Below, piece by piece: positions 1 to 6,036 of a stretch of DNA of 7,102 bases. A model generated the notes under the pieces. The model had not been told where the DNA came from. It made no database searches and worked only from the letters and a program-made list of their open reading frames with translations. The position numbers and the translations under genes were made by a program. This DNA is from Desulfuromonas sp. (GTDB lineage Bacteria > Desulfobacterota > Desulfuromonadia > Desulfuromonadales > Trichloromonadaceae). The stretch covers positions 1 to 7,102 of the forward strand of contig JAQYWA010000107.1 of the NCBI GenBank assembly GCA_030145265.1, in the 5' to 3' direction. Each line of letters begins with the position of its first letter. The first letter of the stretch is position 1.

Positions 1-664
1 TGCCGGACCGGCTTTCGAGGGGGGGGAGATTGCTTGCGGCATGGCGGCGGTGCCGGGTGCCGTCTGTCGCGTCCGCCTGGATGGGGACTCGTTGAGGCTC
101 GAAACGATTGGCGAGGGGCCGCCCCGCGGGGTGTGCGGCAGCGGTCTGGTCGAGGTGGTCGCCGCGGCTCTTGATGGGGGATTGATCGATCGGCACGGGG
201 CCATCGTCGATCCCGACAGGGTCGAAACGAACCTGGCTCGCTATATTGTCGTGTCGGCCGCTGGCCGCGCCCTGCGTCTGTACCGGGACGCCAGTGTCGA
301 CCTGCTGGTGACCCAGCAGGACCTGCGCAGCTTTCAATTGGCCAAGGGGGCGGTGCGGGCCGGGGTCGATTGTCTTTTGCAGCGGGCCGGGGTCGATGCC
401 GATCAGGTTCATGCCGTGGTAATAACTGGCGCCTTCGGCTTTTCGCTGGCGCCGGAGGCTTTGAAAAGGGTTGCTATGCTGCCGGGAAACATGGTAGAAA
501 AGGTACGTTTTGCCCCTGCAGGCGCCCTTGAGGGGGTGGCTCGCTATCTTCGCGAACCGCAGGCGGCAGAACGATTGGAATCCCTGGTCGGGGCCTTGAC
601 CGCGTACCCGTTGTCGGGAACCCCTGCCTTTGAAAAGGCTTTTCTGCATGCGATAGATTTCTGA
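1..664 (+). CDS. RACo-like ASKHA (DUF4445) protein, 3' part; 5' end outside window
   Basis: The frame is open from base 2 to the TGA at 662-664 (about 220 residues visible). An internal ATG at 41 is not the start: the residues before it (AGPAFEGGEIACGM) are the conserved family motif, so the gene begins upstream of the window. Other family hallmarks are a GVCGSGLVE motif, a VVITGAFGF segment and, after it, LKRVAMLPGN, all typical of the C-terminal domain of RACo, the reductive activator of corrinoid iron-sulfur proteins and methyltransferases. Family members use ATP and an N-terminal 2Fe-2S ferredoxin domain to reduce inactive Co(II) corrinoid to Co(I); that N-terminal part cannot be seen here. 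The protein should be cytoplasmic. Family assignment is firm; the corrinoid partner is unknown. A terminator overlaps the stop codon, so the gene probably ends its transcription unit and is separate from purH. Confidence 0.85.
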   Translation, partial: AGPAFEGGEIACGMAAVPGAVCRVRLDGDSLRLETIGEGPPRGVCGSGLVEVVAAALDGGLIDRHGAIVDPDRVETNLARYIVVSAAGRALRLYRDASVDLLVTQQDLRSFQLAKGAVRAGVDCLLQRAGVDADQVHAVVITGAFGFSLAPEALKRVAMLPGNMVEKVRFAPAGALEGVARYLREPQAAERLESLVGALTAYPLSGTPAFEKAFLHAIDF

Positions 665-699
665 AAAAACCGCCAAGATGACGGTTTTTTCGTGTTTTT
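664..699 (+). terminator. Rho-independent terminator after the RACo-like gene
   Basis: A perfect 9-bp stem pairs AAAAAACCG (664-672) with CGGTTTTTT (682-690) around a 9-nt loop. The 3' arm ends in six T's, and a second run of five T's follows at 695-699. The stem starts on the last base of the TGA stop codon. The A-tract before the GC part gives it a bidirectional look, but no converging gene is visible, so it most likely ends the upstream + strand transcript. The GC core is only 3 bp, so efficiency may be moderate and some readthrough into purH is possible. Confidence 0.7.
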
Positions 700-765
700 G
701 GCGTGCTGTAAACGATATCTGTTCAGGCATTTTACCCATGAATAGGCTGCAAGAAAGGAACTTTT

Positions 766-2331
766 ATGGCTACCATCAAACGTGCACTCATCAGTCTGTC
801 GGACAAAGCTGGCATCGTTGAATTCGCCAAGGAACTTTCCGGGTACGGTGTGGAGATCCTTTCCACCGGCGGTACTGCCAAGCTGCTGCGCGACAGCGGT
901 CTGCCGGTCAAGGACGTCTCCGAATTCACCGGTTTTCCCGAAATGCTCGATGGCCGGGTCAAGACCCTGCATCCCAAGGTTCACGGCGGCCTGCTCGGTA
1001 TGCGCGACAATCCGGACCACGTGGCCAAGATGCAGGAGTACGGGATCGAGAATATTGACATGGTGGTGGTCAACCTCTATCCCTTCGAAGCGACCGTAGC
1101 CAAGCCTGGCTGCACCCTGGAGGACGCCATCGAGAATATCGACATCGGCGGTCCGACCATGCTGCGCAGCGCCGCCAAGAATAACCGTGACGTTACCGTG
1201 ATCGTCGATACCAACGATTACGCCAAGGTTCTTGCTGAACTGAAGGAAAGCGGCGGGGCGGTCAGCCGCGAGACCAACTTCAAGCTGGCGGTCAAGGTTT
1301 ACCAGCACACCGCAGCCTACGACGGGATGATCTCCAACTGGCTCGGCAAGAAGCTCGATGCCGAATCAAGCGACTTCCCGCCGACTTTGACCTTCCAGTA
1401 CCACAAGGCCCAGGGTATGCGTTATGGGGAGAACCCCCACCAGAAGGCCGCCTTCTATGTCGAAAAGGACATTCAGGAAGCCTCCATCGCCACGGCGAAG
1501 CAGCTGCAGGGCAAGGAGCTCTCCTACAACAACATCGGCGACACCGACGCGGCTCTCGAGTGCATCAAGCAGTTCTCCGAAGGGCCGGCCTGCGTCATCG
1601 TCAAGCACGCCAATCCCTGCGGCGTGGCCTACGGCGCCACCCTGATCGAGGCCTACGAGCGCGCCTTCTCTACCGATCCCGAGTCGTCTTTCGGCGGCAT
1701 CATTGCCTTCAATCGTGAGCTCGACGGGGCCACCGCCAAGTCGATCTGCGACCGGCAGTTCGTCGAGGTGATCATCGCCCCGACGGTCTCCGCCGAGGCG
1801 GTCGCTATCGTCGCCGCCAAAAAGAACGTGCGCCTGCTTGAGTGCGGTCAGTGGCCGGCTGAGCCGGGCCAGCGTCTCGACTTCAAGCGGGTCAACGGCG
1901 GCTTGCTGGTACAGGGTGCCGACCTGCTCCTTTCCGGCGACCTCAAGGTAGTCACCAAGCGGGCCCCGACCGACAAGGAAATGCAGGACCTGCTCTTCAC
2001 CTGGCGGGTGGCCAAGTTTGTCAAGTCCAACGCCATCGTCTACGGCAAGGATGGCATGACCATCGGCGTCGGCGCCGGGCAGATGAGCCGGGTCAACTCG
2101 GCTCGCATCGCCGCCATCAAGGCCGAGCATGCCGGTCTCGATGTCAAGGGCTCAGCGATGGCCTCCGACGCCTTCTTCCCGTTCCGGGACGGTCTCGACA
2201 ATGCTGCCGCCGTTGGTGTCACTTCCGTTATCCAGCCGGGCGGGTCGATCCGCGACGAAGAGGTGATTGCTGCCGCCGACGAGCACGGTATTGCCATGGT
2301 CTTTACCTCCATGCGCCACTTCCGCCATTAA
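766..2331 (+). CDS. purH: Bifunctional AICAR formyltransferase / IMP cyclohydrolase PurH
   Basis: PurH catalyses the last two steps of de novo purine synthesis in the cytoplasm: AICAR is formylated with 10-formyl-THF and the FAICAR formed is cyclised to IMP. At 521 residues it has the usual full length. The N-terminal MGS-like cyclohydrolase domain (about 1-130) shows SLSDK (10-14), STGGT (33-37), DGRVKTLHP (62-70) and D126/K138 within [13 protein letters not shown], matching the cyclohydrolase active-site residues known from human ATIC. The transformylase part (about 132-521) shows RYGENPHQ (219-226), the catalytic Lys-His pair K280-H281 in [17 protein letters not shown], and the family's C-terminal RHFRH. 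The ATG is preceded by AAAGGA (754-759) at normal spacing. The gene lies 67 nt after the upstream terminator region. No convincing promoter or purine operator is visible between them. purD follows after 220 nt. Confidence 0.98.
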   Translation: MATIKRALISLSDKAGIVEFAKELSGYGVEILSTGGTAKLLRDSGLPVKDVSEFTGFPEMLDGRVKTLHPKVHGGLLGMRDNPDHVAKMQEYGIENIDMVVVNLYPFEATVAKPGCTLEDAIENIDIGGPTMLRSAAKNNRDVTVIVDTNDYAKVLAELKESGGAVSRETNFKLAVKVYQHTAAYDGMISNWLGKKLDAESSDFPPTLTFQYHKAQGMRYGENPHQKAAFYVEKDIQEASIATAKQLQGKELSYNNIGDTDAALECIKQFSEGPACVIVKHANPCGVAYGATLIEAYERAFSTDPESSFGGIIAFNRELDGATAKSICDRQFVEVIIAPTVSAEAVAIVAAKKNVRLLECGQWPAEPGQRLDFKRVNGGLLVQGADLLLSGDLKVVTKRAPTDKEMQDLLFTWRVAKFVKSNAIVYGKDGMTIGVGAGQMSRVNSARIAAIKAEHAGLDVKGSAMASDAFFPFRDGLDNAAAVGVTSVIQPGGSIRDEEVIAAADEHGIAMVFTSMRHFRH

Positions 2332-2368
2332 GGTGGGGGAAGCGGCCCTTTTGGCCAATCTCTGCGTC

Positions 2369-2428
2369 AGGCGGCGCGAGGGCTTTGTGCGGCGTACTGG
2401 TGTACGCCTCCGCAGCCCTCGCTTGCCT
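2369..2428. repeat. Long imperfect hairpin (REP/BIME-like candidate) between purH and purD
   Basis: An imperfect inverted repeat occupies most of the middle of the purH-purD spacer. The perfect blocks are AGGC (2369-2372) with GCCT (2425-2428), GCGAGGGCT (2376-2384) with AGCCCTCGC (2414-2422), and GGCGTAC (2391-2397) with GTACGCC (2402-2408), around a TGGT loop (2398-2401). That is about 20 bp in three blocks with small internal loops. There is no T-tract, so it is not an intrinsic terminator. A second short palindrome follows, TTGACC-TT-GGTCAA (2432-2445). The composition and structure resemble dispersed extragenic palindromes. That it is multicopy in the genome is an inference; it could instead be an mRNA processing or stability structure inside the operon. 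Confidence 0.6.
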
Positions 2429-2512
2429 TCCTTGACCTTGGTCAAAATTGCTCGCTTCTTGGACCGGCGGTGGGATGAAGGTCAAAGGCAAAATTCGGTT
2501 TTGTTTCAGGGG

Positions 2513-2529
2513 CTCCGTGTCTCTGTGGT
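2513..2529. repeat. Possible fragment of a dispersed intergenic repeat
   Basis: The string CTCCGTGTCTCTGTGGT lies just upstream of the purD ribosome binding site. I recall this phrase, or its complement, as a recurrent element in intergenic regions of many Geobacter-like genomes. That is recognition from memory; only one copy is in this window. The rest of the purH-purD spacer (2446-2512) shows a weak hairpin, CAAAA/TTTTG at 2489-2503, and nothing else recognisable. No promoter is evident in front of purD. Confidence 0.35.
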
Positions 2530-2551
2530 CAGGATGTAAGGAGAGGTACCC

Positions 2552-3823
2552 ATGAAGATTCTGGTTGTCGGTGGCGGGGGGCGCGAGCATGCCCTGGTCT
2601 GGAAGATTTCCCAGTCGCCCCTGGTCGATACGCTTTACTGTGCTCCCGGAAACCCCGGGATCGCCGAGTTGGCCGAGTGTGTGCTTATCGGCGCCGATGA
2701 GATTGATGCGCTGCTTGATTTCGCCGTCAACGAGAAGATCGACCTAACGGTGGTTGGCCCCGAGGTGCCCCTGACCATGGGGATCGTCGACCGCTTCCAG
2801 GCGGCCGGGCTGGAGATTTTCGGTCCGAACCAGGCCGCAGCGCAGATCGAGGGGAGCAAGAAGTTCTCCAAGGATCTGATGGCCAAGTACCATATCCCCA
2901 CCGCCGCTTACGGTTCCTTCACCGACCGGGACGCAGCTGTCGCTTACATCCGTGAGCAGGGCGCGCCGATCGTGGTCAAGGCCGACGGCCTGGCCGCCGG
3001 CAAGGGCGTGATCGTGGCGATGACGGTGGAAGAGGCGGTGGCGGGCATCGACGAAATCATGGTCGATGCGGTTTTCGGCGCCGCCGGTGCCCAGGTGGTT
3101 ATCGAGGAGTTTATGGCCGGTGAGGAGGCTTCCTTCTTCGCCTTCACCGACGGCAAAAACATCCTGCCCCTGGCCTCATCCCAGGACCACAAGCGGATCT
3201 TCGACAACGACGAGGGGCCCAACACCGGCGGCATGGGGGCCTATTCCCCGGCTCCGGTGGTTACCGATGCGCTGGCCCGCGACATCATCGAGACCATTGT
3301 CCGGCCGACCATCGATGGCATGGCCGCCGATGGCTGCCCCTATTCGGGGATCCTGTATGTCGGCTTGATGATTGCCGACGGCAAGGCTCGGGTCGTTGAG
3401 TTCAATGCCCGTTTCGGCGATCCCGAAGCGCAGCCGCTGCTGATGCGGATGAAGTCGGACATCGTGCCGGTGCTGCAGGCCTGCGCCCGGGGCGAGTTGA
3501 CTCAGACGTCTCTCGAGTGGCACGACAAGGCGGCGGTCTGCGTGGTTATGGCATCGGGCGGCTATCCGGCTGCTTTCGAAAAGGGGCTGGAAATTTCCGG
3601 TCTCGATGCCGCCGAAGCGATTGAGGATCTGATGGTTTTTCATGCCGGAACCGCATTGAAGGATGACAAAGTCGTTAATAACGGTGGCCGGGTGCTCGGG
3701 GTGACCGGTCTGGGCACGACGGTTGCCGCGGCGATCGACAAGGCCTATGCCGGAGTGAAGGTTATAACCTGGCCGGGCGTGCAGTTCCGCAACGATATTG
3801 GCAAAAAGGCTCTGGGCCGTTAG
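2552..3823 (+). CDS. purD: Phosphoribosylamine-glycine ligase PurD (GAR synthetase)
   Basis: PurD joins glycine to 5-phosphoribosylamine with ATP, the second step of de novo purine synthesis, giving GAR. The 423-residue length is standard. The N-terminal domain carries VVGGGGREHAL (5-15) and a VVGPEVPL segment. The ATP-grasp fold follows with VVKADGLAAGKGV (K143 in the ATP-binding lysine position), SQDHKRIFDNDEGPNTGGMGAYSP (about 210-233) and EFNARFGDPEAQ (E283 and N285 in the metal-binding position). The C-terminal domain holds CVVMASGGYP. All key residues are present. A strong Shine-Dalgarno TAAGGAG (2537-2543) sits 8 nt before the ATG. purE begins 41 nt after the TAG stop, so the two are probably cotranscribed. 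Confidence 0.98.
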   Translation: MKILVVGGGGREHALVWKISQSPLVDTLYCAPGNPGIAELAECVLIGADEIDALLDFAVNEKIDLTVVGPEVPLTMGIVDRFQAAGLEIFGPNQAAAQIEGSKKFSKDLMAKYHIPTAAYGSFTDRDAAVAYIREQGAPIVVKADGLAAGKGVIVAMTVEEAVAGIDEIMVDAVFGAAGAQVVIEEFMAGEEASFFAFTDGKNILPLASSQDHKRIFDNDEGPNTGGMGAYSPAPVVTDALARDIIETIVRPTIDGMAADGCPYSGILYVGLMIADGKARVVEFNARFGDPEAQPLLMRMKSDIVPVLQACARGELTQTSLEWHDKAAVCVVMASGGYPAAFEKGLEISGLDAAEAIEDLMVFHAGTALKDDKVVNNGGRVLGVTGLGTTVAAAIDKAYAGVKVITWPGVQFRNDIGKKALGR

Positions 3824-3854
3824 CCCGGGATCAATATAATAATCACAAATTAGT

Positions 3855-3858
3855 GGAG
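3855..3858 (+). promoter_or_regulatory. Ribosome binding site that fixes the purE start
   Basis: GGAG lies 6 nt before the ATG at 3865. The frame is also open to a GTG at 3853, but that codon overlaps this Shine-Dalgarno sequence and has no ribosome binding site of its own. The ATG is therefore the real start. Confidence 0.8.
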
Positions 3859-3864
3859 CAGAAA

Positions 3865-4383
3865 ATGAGTGACAAGCCGTTAGTCGGTATTCTGATGGGA
3901 AGCGACAACGACTATGAAGTGATGGTGGAGGCCGCGCTGGCTCTCAAGAGCTTTGGCGTGCCCTTTGAGATGATGGTTTCGAGTGCCCACCGGACCCCGG
4001 AGCGGACCGCCACCTACGTTCGTTCAGCCCGGGGGCGGGGCATTAAGGTGCTGATCGCCGGCGCCGGGGCGGCAGCGCATCTGGCCGGGGTGATGGCAGC
4101 CGAGACGACCCTGCCGGTGCTAGCCGTTCCTATTGACTCGACCGCCCTGCAGGGGCTCGATGCCCTGTTGGCCATGGTGCAGATGCCGGCCGGCATCCCG
4201 GTGGCGACCATGGCCATCGGTAAGGCCGGCGCCCGCAATGCCGGGCTGTTTGCCGTCCAGATTCTGTCCGTTGCGGACGAAAGCCTGGCTCAGCGTTTGG
4301 CCGATTACAAAGTGCAGCTGGTCGCCGGGGTTGAGGTCAAGGCCAAGGCTCTGGCCGAGCGCATGGTCAAAGACGGTATTTAG
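3865..4383 (+). CDS. purE: N5-carboxyaminoimidazole ribonucleotide mutase PurE (class I)
   Basis: PurE makes CAIR, the sixth-step product of purine synthesis. Class I enzymes isomerise N5-CAIR made by PurK; class II enzymes carboxylate AIR directly. From ATG 3865 the protein has 172 residues, normal for a stand-alone PurE. Visible motifs are the phosphate-binding GSDND (12-16), SAHRTP with the catalytic His at 42, AGAGAAAHLAGV, and GLDALLAMVQMP-AGIPVATMAIGKAGARNA. The Arg in SAHRTP fits class I, since class II proteins usually have Lys there (family knowledge). Two small departures from E. coli PurE are Asn15 where Ser is usual and LAG for LPG in the AHLPG segment. Both look conservative and probably lineage-typical. 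No purK lies in the window. No terminator follows the stop codon. Confidence 0.96.
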   Translation: MSDKPLVGILMGSDNDYEVMVEAALALKSFGVPFEMMVSSAHRTPERTATYVRSARGRGIKVLIAGAGAAAHLAGVMAAETTLPVLAVPIDSTALQGLDALLAMVQMPAGIPVATMAIGKAGARNAGLFAVQILSVADESLAQRLADYKVQLVAGVEVKAKALAERMVKDGI

Positions 4384-4451
4384 CTGTCAATTCAGATGGT
4401 TAGACGCTCTTCATGAGTGGGGTGCCGGTGGGTTTGGCGGGGTGATTTCCC

Positions 4452-4478
4452 TTGACACACGAAGACCCTCTGTATTAG
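4452..4478 (+). promoter_or_regulatory. Candidate sigma-70 promoter for resB-ccsA
   Basis: A perfect -35 box TTGACA (4452-4457) is followed after 15 nt by TATTAG (4473-4478), a 4/6 match to the -10 consensus. A 15-nt spacer is short; a weaker -10 reading at 4475-4480 would give 17 nt. Transcription would start near 4485, leaving an untranslated leader of about 160 nt before resB. The position in the 265-nt gap after purE makes it the best candidate for separating the haem genes from the purine genes. Confidence 0.45.
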
Positions 4479-4488
4479 CTTTTAAAGG

Positions 4489-4512
4489 ATTGGCATAGGT
4501 TTTTATGCCAGT
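4489..4512. promoter_or_regulatory. Palindrome just downstream of the candidate promoter
   Basis: A perfect 7-bp inverted repeat, TGGCATA (4491-4497) and TATGCCA (4504-4510), flanks the 6-nt loop GGTTTT. One G-T and one A-T pair extend it outward to 4489-4512. It starts within a few bases of the predicted transcription start, where either an operator for a dimeric regulator or a 5' leader hairpin could act. No T-tract follows, so it is not a terminator. No specific regulator is recognised. Confidence 0.4.
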
Positions 4513-4530
4513 TATGGTAGTTCACCCCGA

Positions 4531-4588
4531 GGTCCTTGCGGTCCTTTCGCTGTTTGCTTCTGCGCCTTTGCGCGCCTGGTTTCTGTGG
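4531..4588. repeat. Degenerate pyrimidine-rich quasi-repeat upstream of resB
   Basis: The stretch contains successive similar units of about 9-13 nt: GGTCCTTGC, GGTCCTTTCGC, TGTTTGCTTCTGC and GCCTTTGCGC, followed by a TTTCTGTGG tail. It resembles a decayed copy of the CTTTGCGTCTTTGCG-type intergenic repeat that I recall from Geobacter-like and other genomes. Assignment to a repeat family is from memory; the internal quasi-periodicity is visible directly. Confidence 0.35.
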
Positions 4589-4634
4589 ATAGCCGACCAG
4601 TGCGTGTTTTAATGTTGCCAAGGGCTTTTGTCTC

Positions 4635-4640
4635 AGGAGA
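4635..4640 (+). promoter_or_regulatory. Ribosome binding site that selects the resB TTG start
   Basis: AGGAGA ends 8 nt before the TTG at 4649. The only other in-frame start after the stop codon at 4610-4612 is TTG 4628. That codon has just AAGGG (4620-4624) three bases upstream, which is too close. No ATG or GTG is available in frame, so TTG 4649 is favoured. Confidence 0.7.
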
Positions 4641-4648
4641 ATATAATC

Positions 4649-6007
4649 TTGCGCGCAAAAAAAAATCCAATTGATGCACTCTGGGATTTTTTCTGTTCCC
4701 TCAAACTGACGATTGTTACCCTGATTCTGCTGGCGGTCACGTCGATCATCGGGACAGTCATCCAGCAGAACCGCTCTCCCGAAGAGTATCTGCAGGAGTA
4801 CAGCGAGAGCACCTATCGGTTGCTCGACTCCCTGCAGTTCTTCGACATGTACCATTCCTGGTGGTTTCTCGCCCTGCTCGGGGTTTTTTCCCTGAATCTG
4901 ATTGCCTGTTCGCTCAATCGCTTTCCCCGGGTCTGGAAAGCCGCCACCGTGCCGGTCCTGATTGCCGATGATTCCCTGTTTCAGACCTTTTCCAACGTCG
5001 ATGAGCACCTGGTTTCGAGTTCTGTCAACGATGTGGAAACTCGAATGGCCGCCTTTTTACAGAAGCATTTCGCTAGCCCGGTGGTCACCGAAAAAGATGG
5101 GGTCATTCATCTCTTTTCACAAAAAATGCCCTATGCCCGTTTCGGCGTCTATGTCACGCACATGTCGATCCTGATCATTTTCGTCGGCGCCATCATTGGC
5201 AGTCTCTGGGGTTATAAGGCCTATGTCAATATCGTGGAGGGCTCTGCCGAAAGCCGGGTCTGGCCCCGCGGCAGCAATGCTCCCATCGATCTGGGCTTCT
5301 CCGTGCGCTGCGACGAGTTCTCAGTCTCCTATTATGAAGGGTCCAACCGTCCCAAGGAATTCAAAAGCCTGTTGACGGTGATCGACGGCGGCCAGGTTAT
5401 TACCGAACGGCGCCCGGTTATCGTCAATGATCCGCTGTCGTACAAGGGGATCACTTTCTACCAGTCCAGTTACGGTACCACCGGCGATGCCGTGCTGAAA
5501 ATCAAGGCGACCGTAAAGTCCACCGGGAAAACGGTCGACCTCTCGGTTCGCCAAGGACAGCGATCGCCGTTGCCGGGCGGGGCCAGTGTGCGGGTGATCG
5601 ACTTTGCCCAGTCTTATCAGAATTTTGGCCCGGGCGCCCGCCTTGAGGTGGTGGCTGCCGACGGGAAGCGAAGCTCGTTCCTGGTGCTGAAGGCGTTTCC
5701 CGGATTTGATGCTCAGCGCAACACTGAATACAGTTTTTCGCTGCTGGATTTTCAGCAGCGCTACTATACTGGGCTGCAGGTGGCCAAGGATCCCGGCGTT
5801 TGGGTGGTCTGGCTCGGTTGTTCTATGATGGTAATTGGCTCGATGGTTGCTTTCTTCCTTTCCCATCGGCGCATCTGGGTGACCATCCAGCCGGTTGGCA
5901 AAAAGGTCGGTGTCAAGATCGGCGGCGCGGCTCATCGCAACCAGCCCGGTTTCGAACTCTTTTTTGACGAACTCAAGAAGAAGCTAAAGACTGAACTCGC
6001 TTCCTGA
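4649..6007 (+). CDS. resB: Cytochrome c biogenesis protein ResB/Ccs1 (System II)
   Basis: ResB partners CcsA in the System II cytochrome c synthase, which moves haem across the inner membrane and attaches it to CxxCH sites of apocytochromes. Counted from TTG 4649 it has 452 residues, a normal length. Four membrane segments are evident at about 19-38, 72-89, 168-188 and 385-404. A large extracytoplasmic domain lies between the third and fourth. Family signatures are KNPIDALWDFFCSLKLTIVTL at the start, YHSWWF (H69), THMSILIIFVGAIIG (H171), NDPLSYKGITFYQSSYG and the final SHRRIW (H406). By analogy with Helicobacter CcsBA, H69 beside the second membrane segment is my candidate for the transmembrane haem-ligand His; this is inference. 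A start at TTG 4628 would add seven residues. A run of nine A's lies at 4657-4665, just inside the gene. ccsA begins 29 nt after the stop, so the pair is surely an operon. Confidence 0.93.
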   Translation: MRAKKNPIDALWDFFCSLKLTIVTLILLAVTSIIGTVIQQNRSPEEYLQEYSESTYRLLDSLQFFDMYHSWWFLALLGVFSLNLIACSLNRFPRVWKAATVPVLIADDSLFQTFSNVDEHLVSSSVNDVETRMAAFLQKHFASPVVTEKDGVIHLFSQKMPYARFGVYVTHMSILIIFVGAIIGSLWGYKAYVNIVEGSAESRVWPRGSNAPIDLGFSVRCDEFSVSYYEGSNRPKEFKSLLTVIDGGQVITERRPVIVNDPLSYKGITFYQSSYGTTGDAVLKIKATVKSTGKTVDLSVRQGQRSPLPGGASVRVIDFAQSYQNFGPGARLEVVAADGKRSSFLVLKAFPGFDAQRNTEYSFSLLDFQQRYYTGLQVAKDPGVWVVWLGCSMMVIGSMVAFFLSHRRIWVTIQPVGKKVGVKIGGAAHRNQPGFELFFDELKKKLKTELAS

Positions 6008-6036
6008 ACCCGAAGGGGTTTTGATGGAGGAATAAA

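Noticed and set aside
41..43. ATG as start of the first gene
   Set aside because: Conserved family residues precede it in frame back to the window edge, so it is internal.
691..755. Promoter or purine operator/riboswitch in front of purH
   Set aside because: No good -35/-10 pair, no PurR-like palindrome and no recognisable riboswitch core were seen. Some promoter or readthrough must exist, but I cannot place it.
544..1308. 254-codon open frame on the - strand
   Set aside because: It overlaps the ends of the RACo-like gene and purH, both strongly supported on the + strand, and its translation shows no recognisable domain.
1366..2130. 254-codon open frame on the - strand within purH
   Set aside because: It lies entirely antisense to conserved purH sequence; long antisense frames are common in GC-rich genes with biased third positions.
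2152..2445. - strand frame giving an Arg-rich peptide across the purH-purD hairpin
   Set aside because: Most of it is antisense to the end of purH and the Arg-rich part comes from the palindrome itself. A repeat explains it better than a gene.
2489..2503. CAAAA/TTTTG hairpin before purD as a terminator
   Set aside because: The 5-bp stem is almost all A-T pairs and too weak to terminate transcription.
2267..2539. + strand 90-codon frame spanning the purH 3' end and the spacer
   Set aside because: It starts inside purH in another frame, has no ribosome binding site and no recognisable domain.
3812..3828. Short hairpin over the purD stop codon as a terminator
   Set aside because: The stem is about 6 bp with a G-T pair and no T-tract follows; purE starts a few tens of bases later.
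3835..3840. Perfect TATAAT before purE as an internal promoter
   Set aside because: No acceptable -35 element is found 16-18 nt upstream; the AT-rich gap makes a chance match likely.
4491..4508. Sigma-54 type promoter (TGGCA ... GC)
   Set aside because: The GG and GC elements are 13 nt apart instead of 10, and the downstream consensus is missing. The bases are explained by the palindrome.
5321..5935. 204-codon open frame on the - strand within resB
   Set aside because: Antisense to the conserved extracytoplasmic domain of ResB, with no recognisable features.
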